This document shows, piece after piece, positions 1 to 11,160 of a stretch of 64,000 nucleotides of DNA. Origin of the DNA: Aurantiochytrium sp. KH105 (lineage: Eukaryota; Sar; Bigyra; Thraustochytrida; Thraustochytriidae); NCBI GenBank assembly GCA_003116975.1, contig BGKB01000024.1, forward strand, positions 248,001-312,000, given 5' to 3'. A model generated the notes under the pieces. That model saw nothing but the letters and a program-made list of their open reading frames with translations. It ran no database searches and was not told the DNA's origin. The position numbers and the translations under genes are program-made. How positions within the stretch are numbered: the first letter of the stretch is position 1; the number at the start of each line of letters is the position of its first letter.

Positions 1-890
1 ATCTAAACGCGCTGCGCTTCACAAGCTTGCTCTCGATTGTGGGCATGTTTTATCTCTTGTACCTGCTCGTTTCCTCATATGTGGAGGCCTCGCGGCACAA
101 GGGGCTTGCGCCTGCGAAAGAAATCCGCGTGGCGACGCTCTCATGGGGCGTCTTCTCGGCCGCGCCCGTCGTCAACGTGGCTTTCATCGCTCACTACAAC
201 GTGCCCCGATTCTATCAAGAAATGAAAGAGCGCTCGATTCGCAAGTTTGCAACGGCCGTGGCGCTTGCGCTCGGTCTTTGCGGCAGCGTGTACGTCTTGG
301 TGGCCCTCTTTGGATATCTTCACTTTGGTGAAGCCACCAAGAGCGACGTCTTGGAGAACTTTGGAAAGACATCGTTGAAGGGTACGCTTGGGCGAGTTGC
401 CATGGCGGCCGTGGTTCTCTTTACGTATCCTCTGGCATTCAACTCCTTGCGTGCGTCGGCGATTGCTCTTCTGGGCCTGTGCCTGCCGGCGCGGGACTTT
501 GCGAGGCGGCGCAATTTTTTGACACTCACGTTTGCGTTGGTCGCGCTGACTTTCATTCCTGGTTCCGTACTTTCGGACATTGGCATCGTCCTTGACTACA
601 AGGGCGCCATCCTTGGTGGTTGTATCGGCTTTGCGTTTCCAGCGTGGATGTTCCTCGCACGTTGTAATCCGTCGGCTCTTCCGGCTCGCTGTGCCAAGCC
701 GACCACGGACGAGAGTTCTCTGCAGCCTCTTGTGGGTGGGCATGCAGCCGGTCCGGGGTTCACGGGTTCTTCTGGAGAATTGGTTTTTTGGACTCGCGCG
801 AGCTATGCGTTTTTTACCTGGGCCTTGATTAGTGGCATTATGGGCGTGGCGGTGACAACGATCAATCTCGTGCGCGCGCCTTCTCACTAG
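1..890 (+). CDS. amino acid/auxin permease family transporter, C-terminal part (5' end outside window)
   Basis: The frame is open from the first bases (codons start at position 3) and ends at TAG 888-890, so this is the C-terminal ~295 residues of a larger protein. It has about six hydrophobic segments. The stretch reading FIAHYNVPRFYQEMKERS followed by a run ending in VALFGYLHFG matches the AAAP/SLC38-type pattern, where a polar loop with a conserved Asn/Pro precedes a long TM helix and a GYxxFG motif. Family members are proton- or sodium-coupled amino-acid transporters of the plasma membrane or vacuole. The substrate cannot be read from sequence. The next recognisable gene downstream starts more than 2 kb away. 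Confidence 0.75.
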   Translation, partial: LNALRFTSLLSIVGMFYLLYLLVSSYVEASRHKGLAPAKEIRVATLSWGVFSAAPVVNVAFIAHYNVPRFYQEMKERSIRKFATAVALALGLCGSVYVLVALFGYLHFGEATKSDVLENFGKTSLKGTLGRVAMAAVVLFTYPLAFNSLRASAIALLGLCLPARDFARRRNFLTLTFALVALTFIPGSVLSDIGIVLDYKGAILGGCIGFAFPAWMFLARCNPSALPARCAKPTTDESSLQPLVGGHAAGPGFTGSSGELVFWTRASYAFFTWALISGIMGVAVTTINLVRAPSH

Positions 891-1346
891 GCCTTCCTTA
901 GTAGGTCTACCCATTTCCATTTCTTAGAATTTATATTTTTGGCCATCAACCAGTTCACTCGTATGTTTGATGAATTCTCTTCTCGTTTGATCGATTCTCT
1001 TTTCATTTGCCAACGGCAGCGAGCATCTTTTCTTTACGGCGGTGCGCGCGCCCTTGCGATGCGATTCGCGACTTTGAGCTGTTTCGCAATGACTTTGACA
1101 CAACCTTCAGAGCAGAGCTTGCATTACAACAGAAGTCGCTCGCCAAGCGACTTTCCCCCGCAATCTACTTTGCAGTCTCAGTCACAGTAGCAGCAAAAAT
1201 TGTGTTGGTTCTTTGTTTTTCAACGTGATGCTGCCACGAAGGGTCTCGGCGTGCAGAGAACTCGCGCAATGAAAGCGACCCCGTCGAGAGGAGACCATGG
1301 CGCAATACTGCGATGTTAATCGCTATAGTCCAAACTTTGGGGGTCG

Positions 1347-1703
1347 CTAACAGTATCCATGTGAAGCGCGACGAGACGCCTCTCCCCGCGCAAAAATGGA
1401 TCCGAGACGAGATTGTTGGAGCATCAGCTCCGCAAGGGTGGACTTCAGTGGCTGGCTTTGCCCACGAAGGAAAATCTGCGGGTATGCATATTTAGTCTCG
1501 AAAATGCAAAGTCCCTGAAGGTATGCTGCTTCACACATTCGGTACAATAATCGGTTGGCCAGGCCAGCATCGATTCTTCCGCAGTTGAAAAGGTTGAAGC
1601 AGAGCCGAAGTTCGCGAGCCTCCTTGAAGTCTTTCGCCGGCATCAACACACGGAAGGACAAATTTTCTAGAAAAAAAATAGGCCTATCCCTGGCTAGCCA
1701 CAT
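1347..1703 (-). CDS. possible small protein or gene remnant, 118 aa
   Basis: ATG at 1703-1701 and TAG at 1349-1347 enclose 118 codons. The composition is protein-like (balanced acidic, basic, aromatic and Cys residues), unlike the Arg/Ala/Pro-rich chance frames of the GC-rich spacers. No domain is recognised. The ATG lies inside the repeat cluster, just next to the outer inverted-repeat core CCCTGGCTA, so the frame may be a chance product or a remnant cut by the repeat element. There is no supporting neighbour. Confidence 0.25.
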   Translation of the reverse strand: MWLARDRPIFFLENLSFRVLMPAKDFKEARELRLCFNLFNCGRIDAGLANRLLYRMCEAAYLQGLCIFETKYAYPQIFLRGQSQPLKSTLAELMLQQSRLGSIFARGEASRRASHGYC

Positions 1704-2129
1704 GAAACCGAACGAAAAACCGAACGAAATTTCATTTGCCTGATCTCTTCCAGCGCGCTCAAAATTAACTCGCGCGCCTTGAAATTAAGCACAGGGAAGG
1801 ATCTCTGCCCGTAGATTGCTGTGCCAAATTTTAAAGGCTTGGGAACCAGTTTTGGTCAAGGGGTAGGGAAAACTAGATTTGGGGGAAGGCGGCGGAGAAG
1901 CGGCCTATTTGGCCAGAATAGACCGATACAGTGAGACCGAACGAAATTAATTAGGAGTAATATGACTAAGACTGTGTTAGGTGAGTTTCGCCTAGCCAAA
2001 TTTTAAATTGCGTTGCGCTCGGGTGATCAAGATTTGCCGGGCTCCAAATGAGAGCACAATTGCTTAAATGAGCGAATGAGCATGCCAGGAGGTGCTGCTG
2101 AGTGACNGACCGAGGCAGACTGGAGCGCG

Positions 2130-2231
2130 ATGCCAGGCGACAAGCCGGCGTCGTTTCCGGACGACAAGCAGCTCAAGACCAAGCTCGCCAACATGAAGCA
2201 TGCCCTCAAGAAGCAGAGGTCGGAGGTTTGA
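2130..2231 (+). pseudogene. coding-like island, possibly an exon fragment
   Basis: The frame starting ATG 2130 and ending TGA 2229-2231 encodes 33 residues rich in Lys/Asp (contains DDKQLKTKLANMKHALKKQ). Codons are strongly C/G-ending like the host genes, and the same frame is open upstream to a TGA at 2103-2105 across the ambiguous base N2107. It looks like a piece of a helical coding exon stranded in the repeat element, but it is too short to assign. Confidence 0.2.
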
Positions 2232-2732
2232 CGACTTGCTGACCCCAGACGTAACGATAAACAAAGATCATTCCGATGCATTTGCGCTAATCCAACTCTT
2301 CTACCCCGTCCATGCAGTACGTCCATGGCCTTGTCACGCCCTCCACGCCTCCGCAAGGCCCGCACGCCCGCCCAGGGCCTCGCAGGTCCCGGTTCTGCCT
2401 GCTTGTTCCCTATGATGCTTGCTGATGATTAGCTGCTGATTAGGTGTTTGCCGGGCCGAAGCAACTTTGCAGAGACGGCCCGCACGCCCGCGCCCTTCCG
2501 GCCGGCGTCCTCCCTCGGGGGGGCGCGCACGCTGCCGCGGCCGCGCGCCGATCGAAGCAAAGCCGGACAGGGCTGATGCCCAGAACCTCTGGCAACAAGG
2601 AGAGGCCAGGTGGCACTTTACTCGCGAACTCCGTGTTAATTAAGTTAATGCAATGCCTCGCGTGTTTGCCAGAGATTTCGTTCGGTCTCACTGACCCAGC
2701 CTGCCGCCGGATCGGGGAAACTATTTCGCCGA

Positions 2733-2763
2733 AAATTTCGTTCGGTTAGACCGAACGAAATTT
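2733..2763. repeat. perfect 14-bp hairpin palindrome
   Basis: AAATTTCGTTCGGT at 2733-2746 is followed after three bases (TAG) by its exact reverse complement ACCGAACGAAATTT at 2750-2763. It is the tightest member of the ccgaacgaaat repeat set and lies directly inside the right outer arm of the putative element. Confidence 0.85.
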
Positions 2764-3187
2764 AGCCAGGGCTATAGTATCAAAACATCTAGTACTGAAA
2801 TGGTGCGCGCTGGCACGCGGCGCTCCGTCGGGGCCGTCGGGGCCGGAGTCCGTGGCAACTCTCTGCCTTCCGAGTCATGAAGAACTCCCAGAAGAAGCAA
2901 GGTCGGCTTCATCTAGAGAAGCCAGTCGGCCGGCGAATGTGCTTCTCTCCCGAGCGCATCGGTCTTCCGAGCTTAGTAGCCAGGTGGACGTTTCTCTCGA
3001 TAGACAGACAAATCTTGTTTTTCCCACGACGCGAGCGAGTGACCGCGCGAGCGAGCGAGCGAGCGAGCGAGCGAGCAAAGGAGACAGCGAAGGAGCGAGC
3101 CTGGGTCCGTACAGGGATCTATCGCGCGCGTTGGTGCTAAGGCTCGAAGCAAGTAACGTCGGGAGAGAAGTTCCTTTCACGCGGAAC

Positions 3188-3739
3188 ATGGAGCAGGTCG
3201 GGGAGGCCACGTCAAAGCATGCCGCGCCAAGCTCAACGAGGGAACCTGAACGTCACGAGCAGGAAGGCCAGCAGGACGGCCAGCGGCAGGGCCAGCAGAA
3301 ACAGCAAGAACAGGAGTCAAAAGTTGCTGACGCCGCAGGAGACCAGGCCGGTGCGGAAGAAGGGGAAAGCAACAACAAGTTCGTTGTCGTTGTCAATGCA
3401 AAGGAGAACAAGCCTATGCACAACGCCTTGGTTCATGTTTTGGATCTCAAATCCAAGGTAGTTGTACAGCAATTCTTGGTGTCTCGTAACAAGGAGAACC
3501 AACTTTTACTCCGCGAATTGCCAGGCTTGGTTCGAGGAATTGTGTTTACGACGGCATCTGTGATCCAGCACCACCAGAACAAAAGCAAGCTCGTTTTCCT
3601 CTTTACGAGCAAGCGAAGCGACCTTCAAGACAAGTATTTATTCCGCATCACAGCAGAGGGTTCCTTTGTTGACTCAAAGCTGGTATCCACCTCAATGGGT
3701 GCGGTCCATGACCTTCTCAACGACGGTGCGGGAACTTGA
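3188..3739 (+). CDS. unrecognised 183-aa protein, paralogue of the product at 15797
   Basis: The first ATG of this frame is at 3188; the frame upstream is open but has only non-ATG starts and a (GAGC)n run, so it is probably 5' UTR. Residues 1-60 are polar and Gln/Glu-rich. Residues ~62-180 form a predicted beta-rich unit. Its second half contains VIQHHQNKSKLVFLF and a run ending in MGAVHDLL. These align by eye with AIQHRSNRSRILFFF and GGARNDL in the 345-aa protein at 15797, with the same spacing. No catalytic motif is seen. Function is unknown; a ligand-binding or protein-binding beta-sandwich is one guess. It is convergent with the gene at 4274-6229. Confidence 0.6.
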   Translation: MEQVGEATSKHAAPSSTREPERHEQEGQQDGQRQGQQKQQEQESKVADAAGDQAGAEEGESNNKFVVVVNAKENKPMHNALVHVLDLKSKVVVQQFLVSRNKENQLLLRELPGLVRGIVFTTASVIQHHQNKSKLVFLFTSKRSDLQDKYLFRITAEGSFVDSKLVSTSMGAVHDLLNDGAGT

Positions 3740-4273
3740 GCGTCCTCGAAATGAAGAAAGCACGAGGGAGAGAGGTGGCGGGTGCGTGTTAGTCGCGTGG
3801 TCGAAACTCTTTTATTATCTTTTACAAATTATCTTTTACAAATAATAGCATGAAATCGATGATTGGGAAATCTTATTTTGCAAATAGAATTTTGGAGAGA
3901 AAGGATTAGTTTTTTTCGAGAAAGAAATTGATTCTATGTATAGGCCTATCATTTTCTACTTGTGCTCACCAATTTGGCTTTCGTGACTGTCGATTGCATA
4001 TTGAGAAAATTTGCGGGCTCAAAATCTGTGGGCTCAAAATTTGCGGGCTCGCTCAACGGGCAAAATGTAGCGAAAAAGGTAGCTCCCGTACTTTGCAGGC
4101 TTGTCTCGAGTGTAGAAAGGATTTCGGTAAACGCAACTTTCAATGGAGGATCAGGCAGGGTGGTCTCAGATTTTTGTTTTAAACATAAGGGTCAAAAGCT
4201 CCCAGAACAGGGAGGAGGAAATTGGCGAGGGAGGAGCTCGCCGAGCCTAAATTCAAATGAGCCATTTGCAATG
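3740..4273. other. convergent intergenic spacer with a short tandem repeat
   Basis: This AT-rich spacer lies between two converging genes. It carries one TAGGCCTAT palindromic word at 3941-3949, about 200 bases past the upstream stop. It also carries three imperfect 15-base tandem copies of a unit like tgcgggctcaaaatt at about 4011-4052. No gene is seen. Confidence 0.6.
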
Positions 4274-6229
4274 TTAACAGCCGTTGACCTGAAGAGCGGC
4301 GCGGTTAAGAGCTTCTTGTACCTCTTTAATGTCCACTGTCCCGGCAGGCATAATTGATGCAAGCTCGCAGGCAAGCTTTTCCGCAAACTCACGAGTGAAC
4401 GATTGAGGTACGTGCATGGCACCTTGCGTGGAGGAAGAAGACTCATCAAACGCGAATTGATTTGTGCAAGCTGGGCAGCAGCCACACGGTTTCCGATAAA
4501 GAGGGCTGGGATTCTCAGAGCACGAAAGGAAGGTTGGAAGCGACGCTGAGGAGGATGTCCTGCGCTGGCGCTTGCAAGCGGTGCTACGTGGCGTGCTCGA
4601 GGGGGCGGGTCTCTTCGAGTTGAGCCGTGGCGTCGAGGAAGCAGAATGCATTCCAATTATCCCTCGCCGGGTGAGACGTGCCGTACGAGAGCTCTCCACT
4701 TGATGAAGTGCAAGAGGGACTCGTTCTCGCTTTGGAAGGCCTTGCCCTCGCTTGACGACAGTATTGCGCGCGCTCGCATGCTCGATAGGGGGAGCTGGTA
4801 TCGACTGGTTATGCTGGCTTTCAGCGATTTCGACCTCCTCTCGAACATCAGAGACACCATTCCGGATGGCGTGCAGAGTTTGGGGTTTTCCGCATGGAAA
4901 TGTTGGCGAAAAAAACCATTTTTTCAGATCCTCGAGGTTGCGCTGGTGGCTTCGCATGCGCCGAATGGCAAGTTTCTCGCGATCGCCCTTGCCAAGCCAG
5001 TTGGAGCGCAGCTTTGCTCGAAAGCGTATCGGCAATGAGACAATGGGCTTAACGTCTGCACCCTCGCGAGAGAGACCGCGCTTGGGTCGAATCACCATCC
5101 TGATCGAGGTCACATTGAAGGGGATCGACGCGACGAAGCTAAGCAGCACGAAGCCGTCCCGGAAGGCACTACGGCAGGCGGTGTAGGGCACCGACCTGCC
5201 GCGTCCGCGGATCTTGGTCTCTGGGCCAAGAGATCCAGATTTGCCACGAACGGCTCTCGGGGACCAGCATTGAAGCAGGGTACCAAATGACGGTGCAGAT
5301 GCCTCCTGGCCATTGGCCTCCTCACTCTTTTTCTTCACCATCTTCTTCTTCTTGTTGTCCAACGTGATTTCCTCAACAAATGCATTCTGCTCGAAGAGGG
5401 AGACGGTGAAATCCTCGGGGCCAGCGCCTTGCCAAAGACGAAAGAGAACCAGCGTCTTGGTCATGGATGGAAAAGACTTTCTCGACATCGAGTTGTAGAC
5501 CTGGGCTGCCGGCTCGACGATAAAAGACCCGTATGGGACGAGCGCCTCAAGTTCACGAAGCGCGTCACTGGAGATGCTTCTTTCGACGCAAGAGAGGTTG
5601 AAGGTAGGCGCTTTCTGGTCAACTTTAGAGCTCTCGCACTCGTCTTCGTGATTGCTCTTCTCCGAAGCGTCATCGGACGCAGGGGATGCGGCGCGTTTGG
5701 GCTCAGCGTGATGAGACAGCACTTTCGTTTGACGCTCGCCGCTGAAGAAGTTGGAATTGTGTTCAGAAGATTCGCTGCTTGCAGAGATGCTTTCCAAAAG
5801 AGCTGGAGCTGTCCTGGCCGTGGTAAGCGAAAGGCCTCCACTCTCGCTCGTGGTGAGTGGGACCGAGCTTACCGAGACGAGATCAGATGACAAGTTGCCT
5901 CCAAGGAGGGTAGCCTCTCCAAATGCCGGCGTGGGAACGAAGCTCTCGGGAGGGCGAAATGCCCCGCTTGGGTCTCCGTACGCTGCTCCAGCAGCAGCGG
6001 CAGCAGCAACAGCAACAACAGCAGCACCAGCCGCATTATCCACGCCAAGGTCTCCTTCCCACATGAAGATCTGGGCGTCGTTGGGATTGCCTGGGATGAT
6101 GTTCTCGATCATGAGGTCGTCATTGTCCAAGGCTGCGCCCGCGACGAGCGATGTCGCGTCGTCGTCAACGCTTTGCATGTCTGCCCGCTCGAAGTCGCTG
6201 CCGTACAAGGCGACAATCTCCTTCCTCAT
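4274..6229 (-). CDS. unrecognised 651-aa nuclear-factor-like protein, distant paralogue of the product at 12118
   Basis: ATG at 6229-6227, TAA at 4276-4274. The N-terminus (1-60) is acidic, followed by an Ala-rich run (65-83) and Ser-rich acidic sequence. Residues ~230-385 form a beta-rich unit, interrupted by a Lys-rich loop (292-302). A basic helix-like segment follows (399-440, IRFRAKLRSNWLGKG then many Arg). The C-terminal third is Ser/Arg-rich, with a bipartite-looking basic patch and a CGCCPAC cysteine cluster. The beta unit plus basic segment lines up with residues ~123-330 of the protein at 12118. The layout (acidic tail, folded core, basic segment) resembles a transcription regulator. 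That is inference; no known DNA-binding family was recognised. Confidence 0.65.
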   Translation of the reverse strand: MRKEIVALYGSDFERADMQSVDDDATSLVAGAALDNDDLMIENIIPGNPNDAQIFMWEGDLGVDNAAGAAVVAVAAAAAAGAAYGDPSGAFRPPESFVPTPAFGEATLLGGNLSSDLVSVSSVPLTTSESGGLSLTTARTAPALLESISASSESSEHNSNFFSGERQTKVLSHHAEPKRAASPASDDASEKSNHEDECESSKVDQKAPTFNLSCVERSISSDALRELEALVPYGSFIVEPAAQVYNSMSRKSFPSMTKTLVLFRLWQGAGPEDFTVSLFEQNAFVEEITLDNKKKKMVKKKSEEANGQEASAPSFGTLLQCWSPRAVRGKSGSLGPETKIRGRGRSVPYTACRSAFRDGFVLLSFVASIPFNVTSIRMVIRPKRGLSREGADVKPIVSLPIRFRAKLRSNWLGKGDREKLAIRRMRSHQRNLEDLKKWFFSPTFPCGKPQTLHAIRNGVSDVREEVEIAESQHNQSIPAPPIEHASARNTVVKRGQGLPKRERVPLALHQVESSRTARLTRRGIIGMHSASSTPRLNSKRPAPSSTPRSTACKRQRRTSSSASLPTFLSCSENPSPLYRKPCGCCPACTNQFAFDESSSSTQGAMHVPQSFTREFAEKLACELASIMPAGTVDIKEVQEALNRAALQVNGC

Positions 6230-6294
6230 TTCTTTTTAAGTCCGAAATGCTCTTTCCCCCCGGTCGCGAAGTCCACGTATTGCAGCGCTATAAT

Positions 6295-6440
6295 GTGCTG
6301 CGATGTGCTATGCGCTGTGTGCTATGATGTGTTGTGCTGCGCTGCGCTGTGCTGCGCTGCGCTGTGCTGCACTGCGCTGTGCTATGCTATGCTATGCTAT
6401 GCTGCGCTATGATGTGCTGCGATATGCTATGTTATGTCGT
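6295..6440. repeat. TGCTATG/TGCTGCG microsatellite
   Basis: About 145 bases of interleaved tgctg, tgctatg and gctgtgc words, just upstream of the minus-strand gene that starts at 6229, so it lies in that gene's promoter or 5' UTR. Confidence 0.8.
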
Positions 6441-7650
6441 GCTGCGCCCGCGGCGCTGCGCTGCTCTCTCGCAGCGACGCTCGTCGCGGCGATAAAGGCT
6501 TTACTTCGCCGCCTGCCCGCCTGCCCGCTTGCGCGCGCTCGCGCACGCGCGCACGAACAACCTGGCCCAAGGCAGGCGAGGCAGGTGGTTTCCCGCGCCC
6601 GCCAGCTCGCGGCCAGGCCGCCTCGCTTTCCGCGCACACCTCCGTCCCTGCGAGGACTGGCGGCGCGAGAGCAAGAGCTCGTCCCCGCTGCTGAGCTGCT
6701 CCTGCTGCTGCCGCTGCTCTCAGAAGGCCGTCGCGGCACCTTCCGGCTGGCTTGCCTGGAGGCGGCCTGCAGCACCTTTGGGCGTGCGGAGGAAGAGGCT
6801 CCGCTCGGCCGGCGCGGGCGCGCTCTGCCGCCGCGGCTGCCGCCTGCGACGCGCTTCGCGTGCGTGCTCGAAGGTCTCGCGGGCGAGCTCCAAGGTCTCG
6901 CGTGGGTTGAAGTGAGATTTGGATTTGCTGATGTGGTCTTGTCTCGCCCCTCGCCTGGTCCCGATCCCTGCTTGCTTGCTTTGGCTTGGTTGTTTGTTTG
7001 CTTGCTTGCTTTCGATAAGTTTTAAAGACTTCTTGTTTGGTGGCTGCTGGCGAGGTCTCGACAGACGGGGTTGTTCGTCTACGCACCCGCCGCGACGATT
7101 TGGCGCGAGGCGGGTGCAGCGCGCGAAGAAGAAGCCGAGCTCGCCGCGGCGGGGAGGCGTCCGCCCGCCCAGCCCAGCCAGCATGCAGCGCGCGAGGCGG
7201 CGCTCGAGACGCCGCTGCCGCCCGCCACGCGTTGACGATCTCTCGCTCGCTCGTAAAGTCCAAAACAGGCTTGCTTGTCTTGTCGAAGGAAGGCACACGC
7301 GCACCAGGAACGTGAAGGGGAAGGGAAGGGGGAGCCCCCTGCTCCCTACAGCGGACATCCCTTCATTTTCGTCTCCCACAGCGTGTCCTCGTCCGGGAAC
7401 CCGTGCCCCGCATACCCGCAGCCTACCCGCAGCCTAGCGCCCGCGCCCTCGGCGAGTTTGCGCAGCGAGTTTGCGCAGGCAGCGCGTCGCGCCTTGGCCG
7501 CCGCGAAGCAGCAGCTGAAGCCTCCACCAACCCACCATTGCTGACCACCTGGCTGCATCGCCGCTCCCGAGCCGGTATGTACGTGCCTGGCCACCCGGCG
7601 TAGCCACCGCCGCGCACAAGCCGAGCCCGGCTGAGGCTGGCTCCGACTTT

Positions 7651-7658
7651 CTTGCTTC

Positions 7659-7740
<82 letters not shown>

Positions 7741-7755
7741 CGCTTGCTTGCTTGT
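7651..7755. repeat. (CTTG)n microsatellite
   Basis: More than 20 tandem copies of cttg, with a few single-base variants (for example tact near 7686 and cgct at 7741). Confidence 0.9.
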
Positions 7756-10685
7756 CGCAGGAACGACCAAGAGAAAGAGTCTACGAGGAGATACTAGACA
7801 AGGTAACAATTCAGACTCGAAGCCGGGTAACTCTGATTATAAAGCACTCTTCGAAGGGGAGTCGAGTAATTATGATTAAGGGGCAGGCGAACTACCCACA
7901 GTCCCTTGCCTACTCATCGTAGCGCGGACTTCGTCCATAGCGCCTGAAAGCCTGCGCAGACCGGGTTGGGCTTCGGCCCTTGCCGAAGGGCCTGCGCCGC
8001 GCACTATCAAGGCGTGCATGTACGTGCAATACATGCATGTGCAGACGCTCAGTCCCTCCGCGCACTTCACGACCGGCCATTACGCGCGATTTACAGCTCG
8101 GCCGTTTTAAGCTCCCTCCCTCGCTCCCTCCCATACAGCCAGCCACCCAGCCTGCCTGTCTGCCAGCCTGCCACCCAGCCACCCAGCCACCCAGCCACCC
8201 AGTCCGAGCGTGATCAAGGTAGCGCGCGCCCGTCCCGAAGATCCTTCGATCGATCGGCGCCCCCTCGCTCGGAGTCGCTCGAAGCTGCCGCTCGCAGTCG
8301 CTGCCACTGCTGGCATGGCTGGCCGCGATCTTGGCGCAGGGATCCTGGCGTTTTCTTTCCTGGGCCGGCCCCACCGACGCCCCGTGTGTGGCCACTGCGG
8401 GCTTTCGCAATGTCACGAAGTCGCGCGGCTGCTGCGCGATCGTGTATACACACACACGCGCGGCCCACCGGCTCATGCACGCGATACGGGCGAAGCGAGA
8501 GCGCCGCCTCGATGGCGACGCAAGAGACGCGGCCGTCTCGCCGAGCCTTTGGCAGCCTGGTGCATGTCCCGGCTTCGCACCGTCCTGCTCTCAGCCGGCT
8601 GGGCCATGTCCGTCGCCGATCGCAGCCAGCCCTGGCAGACTCGCGCAAAAGAGCGGTGCGGATACAGTCCAAACGAAAACTCGAGTCTCCGCTCCTCTTT
8701 ACACACACAAAATTAACTTATAATAATAGCGCAAAGCAACGGACGAGACATTCGACAGCGCGGGGCAGCCAGCCTCTCTGCCAGACGCACGCCGCAGCGC
8801 CCTTCTTCCGCCGGCCAGGGAACGGACGCGATCTTCGTTCGCGTGGAAAAGGGCCGGCGGCCGCGCCCCGCGCGCCTCCCGCGCCTCGCGGCCGCCAAGA
8901 AGATGCCGCCCGCGCGAGGCCGCCCACGCGTGGCGAGCTGACCGGCCCCTGTCAGGGTCAACGGCGCGAGCCTTCAAGTCTTGTCTATCCGCTGCTTTTC
9001 GCTGTCCGGCCCCAGTTGCACCCATGGCCACCAGTGTCATCGCCCCTACTAGGAGTAGTACTACCCACACCCGAGTTGGGTAAACCATCGCGCGCGAGTT
9101 CTCTGTGGGTCCCGGAACCGTGTGATGCACACACTTCACCTCACACACCTCCCGTCCCCCACCGCTCGTTCCGGTACCTTTCTTCTCCGATGCCGCCGCC
9201 GTCTCGTCTCGCCCGCCCTTCGTGGCCGGGACGCGAGCGGGGCTGTCTTCGTGCTGCAGAGCGAGCGCCCCGTTCCCTGGCAGCAAGCAGGGCAGGCCGC
9301 CTTCGCGTCTCCGGTGGCAGCCCGACACGGCCCCTGCCCGTCCTCGCCCGCGAGGTGGCACGAGCTGCGACGCTTCCACTTTTTCTATAGAGAGGGACCC
9401 GGGAAGGGAAGGAAACACGAAGGCGGATGGCCGGCGGGGACACCACACGCCAGCTGCGGGCCGCTTCTGCGGAGTGTCTGCAGGGCCGGCGGTATTGCAG
9501 ACACACCGCACGGCCCCAAGCTGTGGGTGCATGTGGGCGTGCGCGGGGCGGCCCCCGCTCGGCTCCGGGCTCCCCTCGTTTCTTTCCTTTTCCTCTCCTG
9601 CGGCGCCTTCAACCCGAAGCGCCAGGCGGCGCTTCGCCTCGCTCGCTCGGCATGCCTGCCTGCCTGCCTGCCTGCACCTCCATGGCCAGCAGCCAGCAGC
9701 CGATGGCCGCAACAGCGAGAGCAACGTGCGCGCAGAGCCAGCCTCCAGCGCAAGCTACTCTTCGCCAGCCAGCCAGCCAATCAACCGACCAACCAGCCAG
9801 CCACGTGGCCGATGCTGAATAAGAACTCAAGTTCTACGAGGTGCCGGGTGCCGAGTCAAGGGCGTGAACAGCCGAGCCAATCTTTTCGGGATCAAGGCAA
9901 CGCCAGCGAAAAGATAACGAAGCCGAGGTATCGCGCTCGCTTTGATCTCGCCGCGGCCGCTGTCGCTTTTAGGCTAGCCGCCGGCCGGAGGCGCGATTCT
10001 GCTGTCGCGGCCGCGGCCGTAATTCAGGTCGTGCCGGACTCGGAGGAGAAGGCGATGATTCGCGCTCTTTTGTAATACCGGGCGGAGCAAATTCGTGGCG
10101 AGTCGTCGGGGCACACGTCTCGCTCGCTTTAGCTGGCCGGCCTGGAGATGATGACAGCCTGGGAAACCTGTCAACTCGCTCGCTCGCTCGCTCGCTTGCT
10201 GACGGGCGGATTGCGTGCGTCTGCGTGCGTCTGCGTGCTGCCGCGCGTCGCTCGCGATTCACGAAGATGCGTCGCCGCTTGCGCAAAACTGGCGCGCCAA
10301 TGCGCAGAGTGAAGAAGAATTCGGACGGCGGCTTGGAAAGAGAAGAGGAGGAGATTCCGGCCAGCAAAGAGAATGCCGACACAACGCAGACCGCTCACGT
10401 CGCATCGCGCGCGCTCTTTCTGCGTTGAGGACACACGATTTACGGCGGGAAAGCCTGCGCGGGTGCGTCCGGAGACATGATTTTCGGCCCTCGCGACGGC
10501 CGACAACGTGGTCGCCACCTGCTTGATCGGCGGCGCAGAAGGAGCTGAAAGGCTGGAGCCGGGACGGGCTGGCCGAGCCACGTACTTGATAAACGCAGCA
10601 GGACAGCGCTTCCCGGTCTCGACAGCACCCGCCAGATCGCGGCGGCCAATTTCGAGAGTCGTCACCGAGTTTGCCTGGACATCAT

Positions 10686-11160
10686 TCATGCATTCGTTGC
10701 AAAAGCAGAAGCAGCAGGAGCAGCAGCGGCAGCCTGGCAGATGCACCAGCAGAAGTAGCAGAAGTAGCAGCCAGAAACACCGGCCAGAAACACTAGCCAG
10801 AAACACCAACCAGAAGCACCAGGAGCAGCTGCAGAAATAGCAGAAGTAGCAGAAGTAGCAAAATGAGGACAAAGAGCAAAAGCACCAACCAGAAGCAGTG
10901 GAAACAGTAGGAGCAGCAGAAGCACCAGCAAAAGCACCAGCCAGAAGCACCAGAAGCACCAGCAAGAGCACCAGCCAGAGCACCAGCCAGAGGCACCAGA
11001 AGCACCAACCAGAAGTTCCAGCCAGAAGCACCAGCCAGAAGCAGCAGGAGCAGCAGAAGCAGCAAAAGTATAACAGAAGTAAAGCAGAAGTAAGAGGGAA
11101 AAGGCAGCAGAGAAATCAAGCAACAGCCACCATGGCCAGAAGCAGCAAAAGCAAGAGGTA
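10686..11160. repeat. degenerate CACCAG/AGAAGCAG minisatellite
   Basis: About 475 bases of imperfect tandem units of the type agcaccagccagaagcacc, all in the same orientation, giving strong purine/pyrimidine asymmetry between strands. Frames through it read as Leu/Trp/Val-rich or Gln/Lys-rich low complexity and are not considered genes. Confidence 0.85.

Larger units (their letters stand above)
1684..2777. mobile_element. putative non-autonomous inverted-repeat element (MITE-like)
   Basis: Nested inverted repeats bracket about 1.1 kb. The outer cores are CCCTGGCTA at 1688-1696 and TAGCCAGGG at 2763-2771. An inner 19-bp word, cagtgagaccgaacgaaat, lies at 1929-1947 and its exact reverse complement at 2675-2693. 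Further direct copies of ccgaacgaaa sit near 1707-1730. No transposase is present between the ends. No clear target-site duplication was found, so the exact borders are uncertain. It could instead be a cluster of regulatory palindromes. Confidence 0.4.
891..3187. other. 2.3-kb intergenic stretch with inverted repeats and short ORF remnants
   Basis: No convincing full gene is seen. It contains a set of repeats built on the word ccgaacgaaat (listed separately), one ambiguous base (N at 2107), a possible small minus-strand ORF (1347-1703), a short coding-like island (2130-2231) and a (GAGC)n run around 3050-3075. AT content is locally higher than in other spacers, especially between 1650 and 2000. 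Confidence 0.6.

Noticed and set aside
2852-3187. N-terminal extension of the 183-aa protein
   Set aside because: The frame opens with GTG and runs through a (GAGC)n repeat; the first ATG is at 3188.
7966-9724. Long open frames on both strands (474 and 341 codons)
   Set aside because: Composition is Arg/Pro/Ala/Ser-rich low complexity in every frame, starts are mostly non-ATG, and no motif is seen; expected in very GC-rich repeats.
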